Part shown: positions 6,210-6,355 of the stretch, piece by piece
Layout of the letters: every line of letters starts with the position of its first letter
How positions within the stretch are numbered: the stretch's first letter is position 1
From: an uncultured beta proteobacterium
Lineage (GTDB): Bacteria; Pseudomonadota; Gammaproteobacteria; Burkholderiales; Burkholderiaceae_C
Direction: 5' to 3'
Length of the DNA stretch: 6,355 bases
Assembly (NCBI GenBank): GCA_903920405.1
Contig: CAIXMC010000226.1
Location: forward strand, 1 to 6,355
Notes under the pieces: generated by a model
The model's input: the letters and a program-made list of their open reading frames with translations, nothing else
Databases searched by the model: none
What the model was told of the DNA's origin: nothing
Translations under genes and position numbers: made by a program

Positions 6210-6355
6210 ATGAAAATCGCTCAAGATATTCGTGCTGGCAATGTCATCATGCACGGCAAAGACCCTATGGTCGTCCTAAAAACAGAATACAGCCGGGGTG
6301 GTCGAAATTCTGCTACTGTGCGCATGAAACTTAAAAGCCTGATTGCCAATTTCAA
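6210..6355 (+). CDS. efp: Elongation factor P, N-terminal part (runs off the window)
   Basis: EF-P binds between the ribosomal P and E sites and relieves stalling at consecutive prolines. The first 48 codons are present, covering most of domain I (KOW-like). It opens [20 protein letters not shown] and carries GGRNSA at 30-35. Arg32 sits at the loop tip where E. coli EF-P has its modified Lys34. Arg at this site characterises the Pseudomonas/Neisseria/betaproteobacterial type, in which EarP attaches rhamnose from dTDP-rhamnose. EpmA-type lysylation is therefore not expected. The ATG is chosen because the family N-terminus aligns there. The nearest Shine-Dalgarno (CAGGAG, 6185-6190) is 19 nt upstream, unusually far. 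The 3' end is cut by the window edge. Confidence 0.95.
   Translation, partial: MKIAQDIRAGNVIMHGKDPMVVLKTEYSRGGRNSATVRMKLKSLIANF

Noticed and set aside
6001..6213. 70-codon frame ending in ATGA overlap with efp
   Set aside because: It needs a TTG start with no ribosome binding site, and the second half is translated AT-rich promoter-like DNA; the overlap is most likely chance.

Overview
The window looks like a chromosomal segment of a betaproteobacterium, probably Burkholderiales or a relative with moderate GC. Four things support this: a ThyA of the 278-residue type with the extra loop common in that group, an EF-P N-terminus of the arginine-tip type, a LigE-type exported DNA ligase, and a Ser/Thr kinase-HDOD-GAF signalling protein. 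No species is claimed.

Left third (1-1429): this is a repeat-rich scar with no intact gene. A minus-strand remnant of a type III restriction-modification methyltransferase (mod; C-terminal half only, about 171-800) lies between two repeat structures. On its left is a cluster of nested palindromes (12-95). On its right is a roughly 100-bp MITE-like unit with 27-bp terminal inverted repeats (801-903). Beyond that are a C/A/G-tract hairpin, a REP/BIME-like pair of palindromes and a 24-bp direct repeat pair, and then the start of the kinase gene.

Centre (1430-4869): a large plus-strand gene encodes a soluble 821-residue protein with an apparently active Hanks-type kinase domain, a catalytically dead HDOD domain and a C-terminal GAF domain. 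About 100 bp downstream on the same strand is a signal-peptide-bearing ATP-dependent DNA ligase (ligE). A possible 27-codon leader ORF bridges the gap, so the two genes may be co-transcribed.

Right third (4870-6355): thyA (thymidylate synthase, dTMP synthesis) has its own ribosome binding site and a strong 16-bp stem-loop just after its stop. A 330-bp AT-rich spacer follows, then the first 48 codons of efp (elongation factor P), which runs off the window. The visible EF-P part carries Arg32 at the tip of the domain I loop, the position that EarP rhamnosylates.

No fully new system is evident. The points most worth a second look are the repeat-bounded mod scar and its MITE, the kinase-HDOD-GAF fusion next to an exported ligase, and the Arg-type EF-P with no earP directly upstream.
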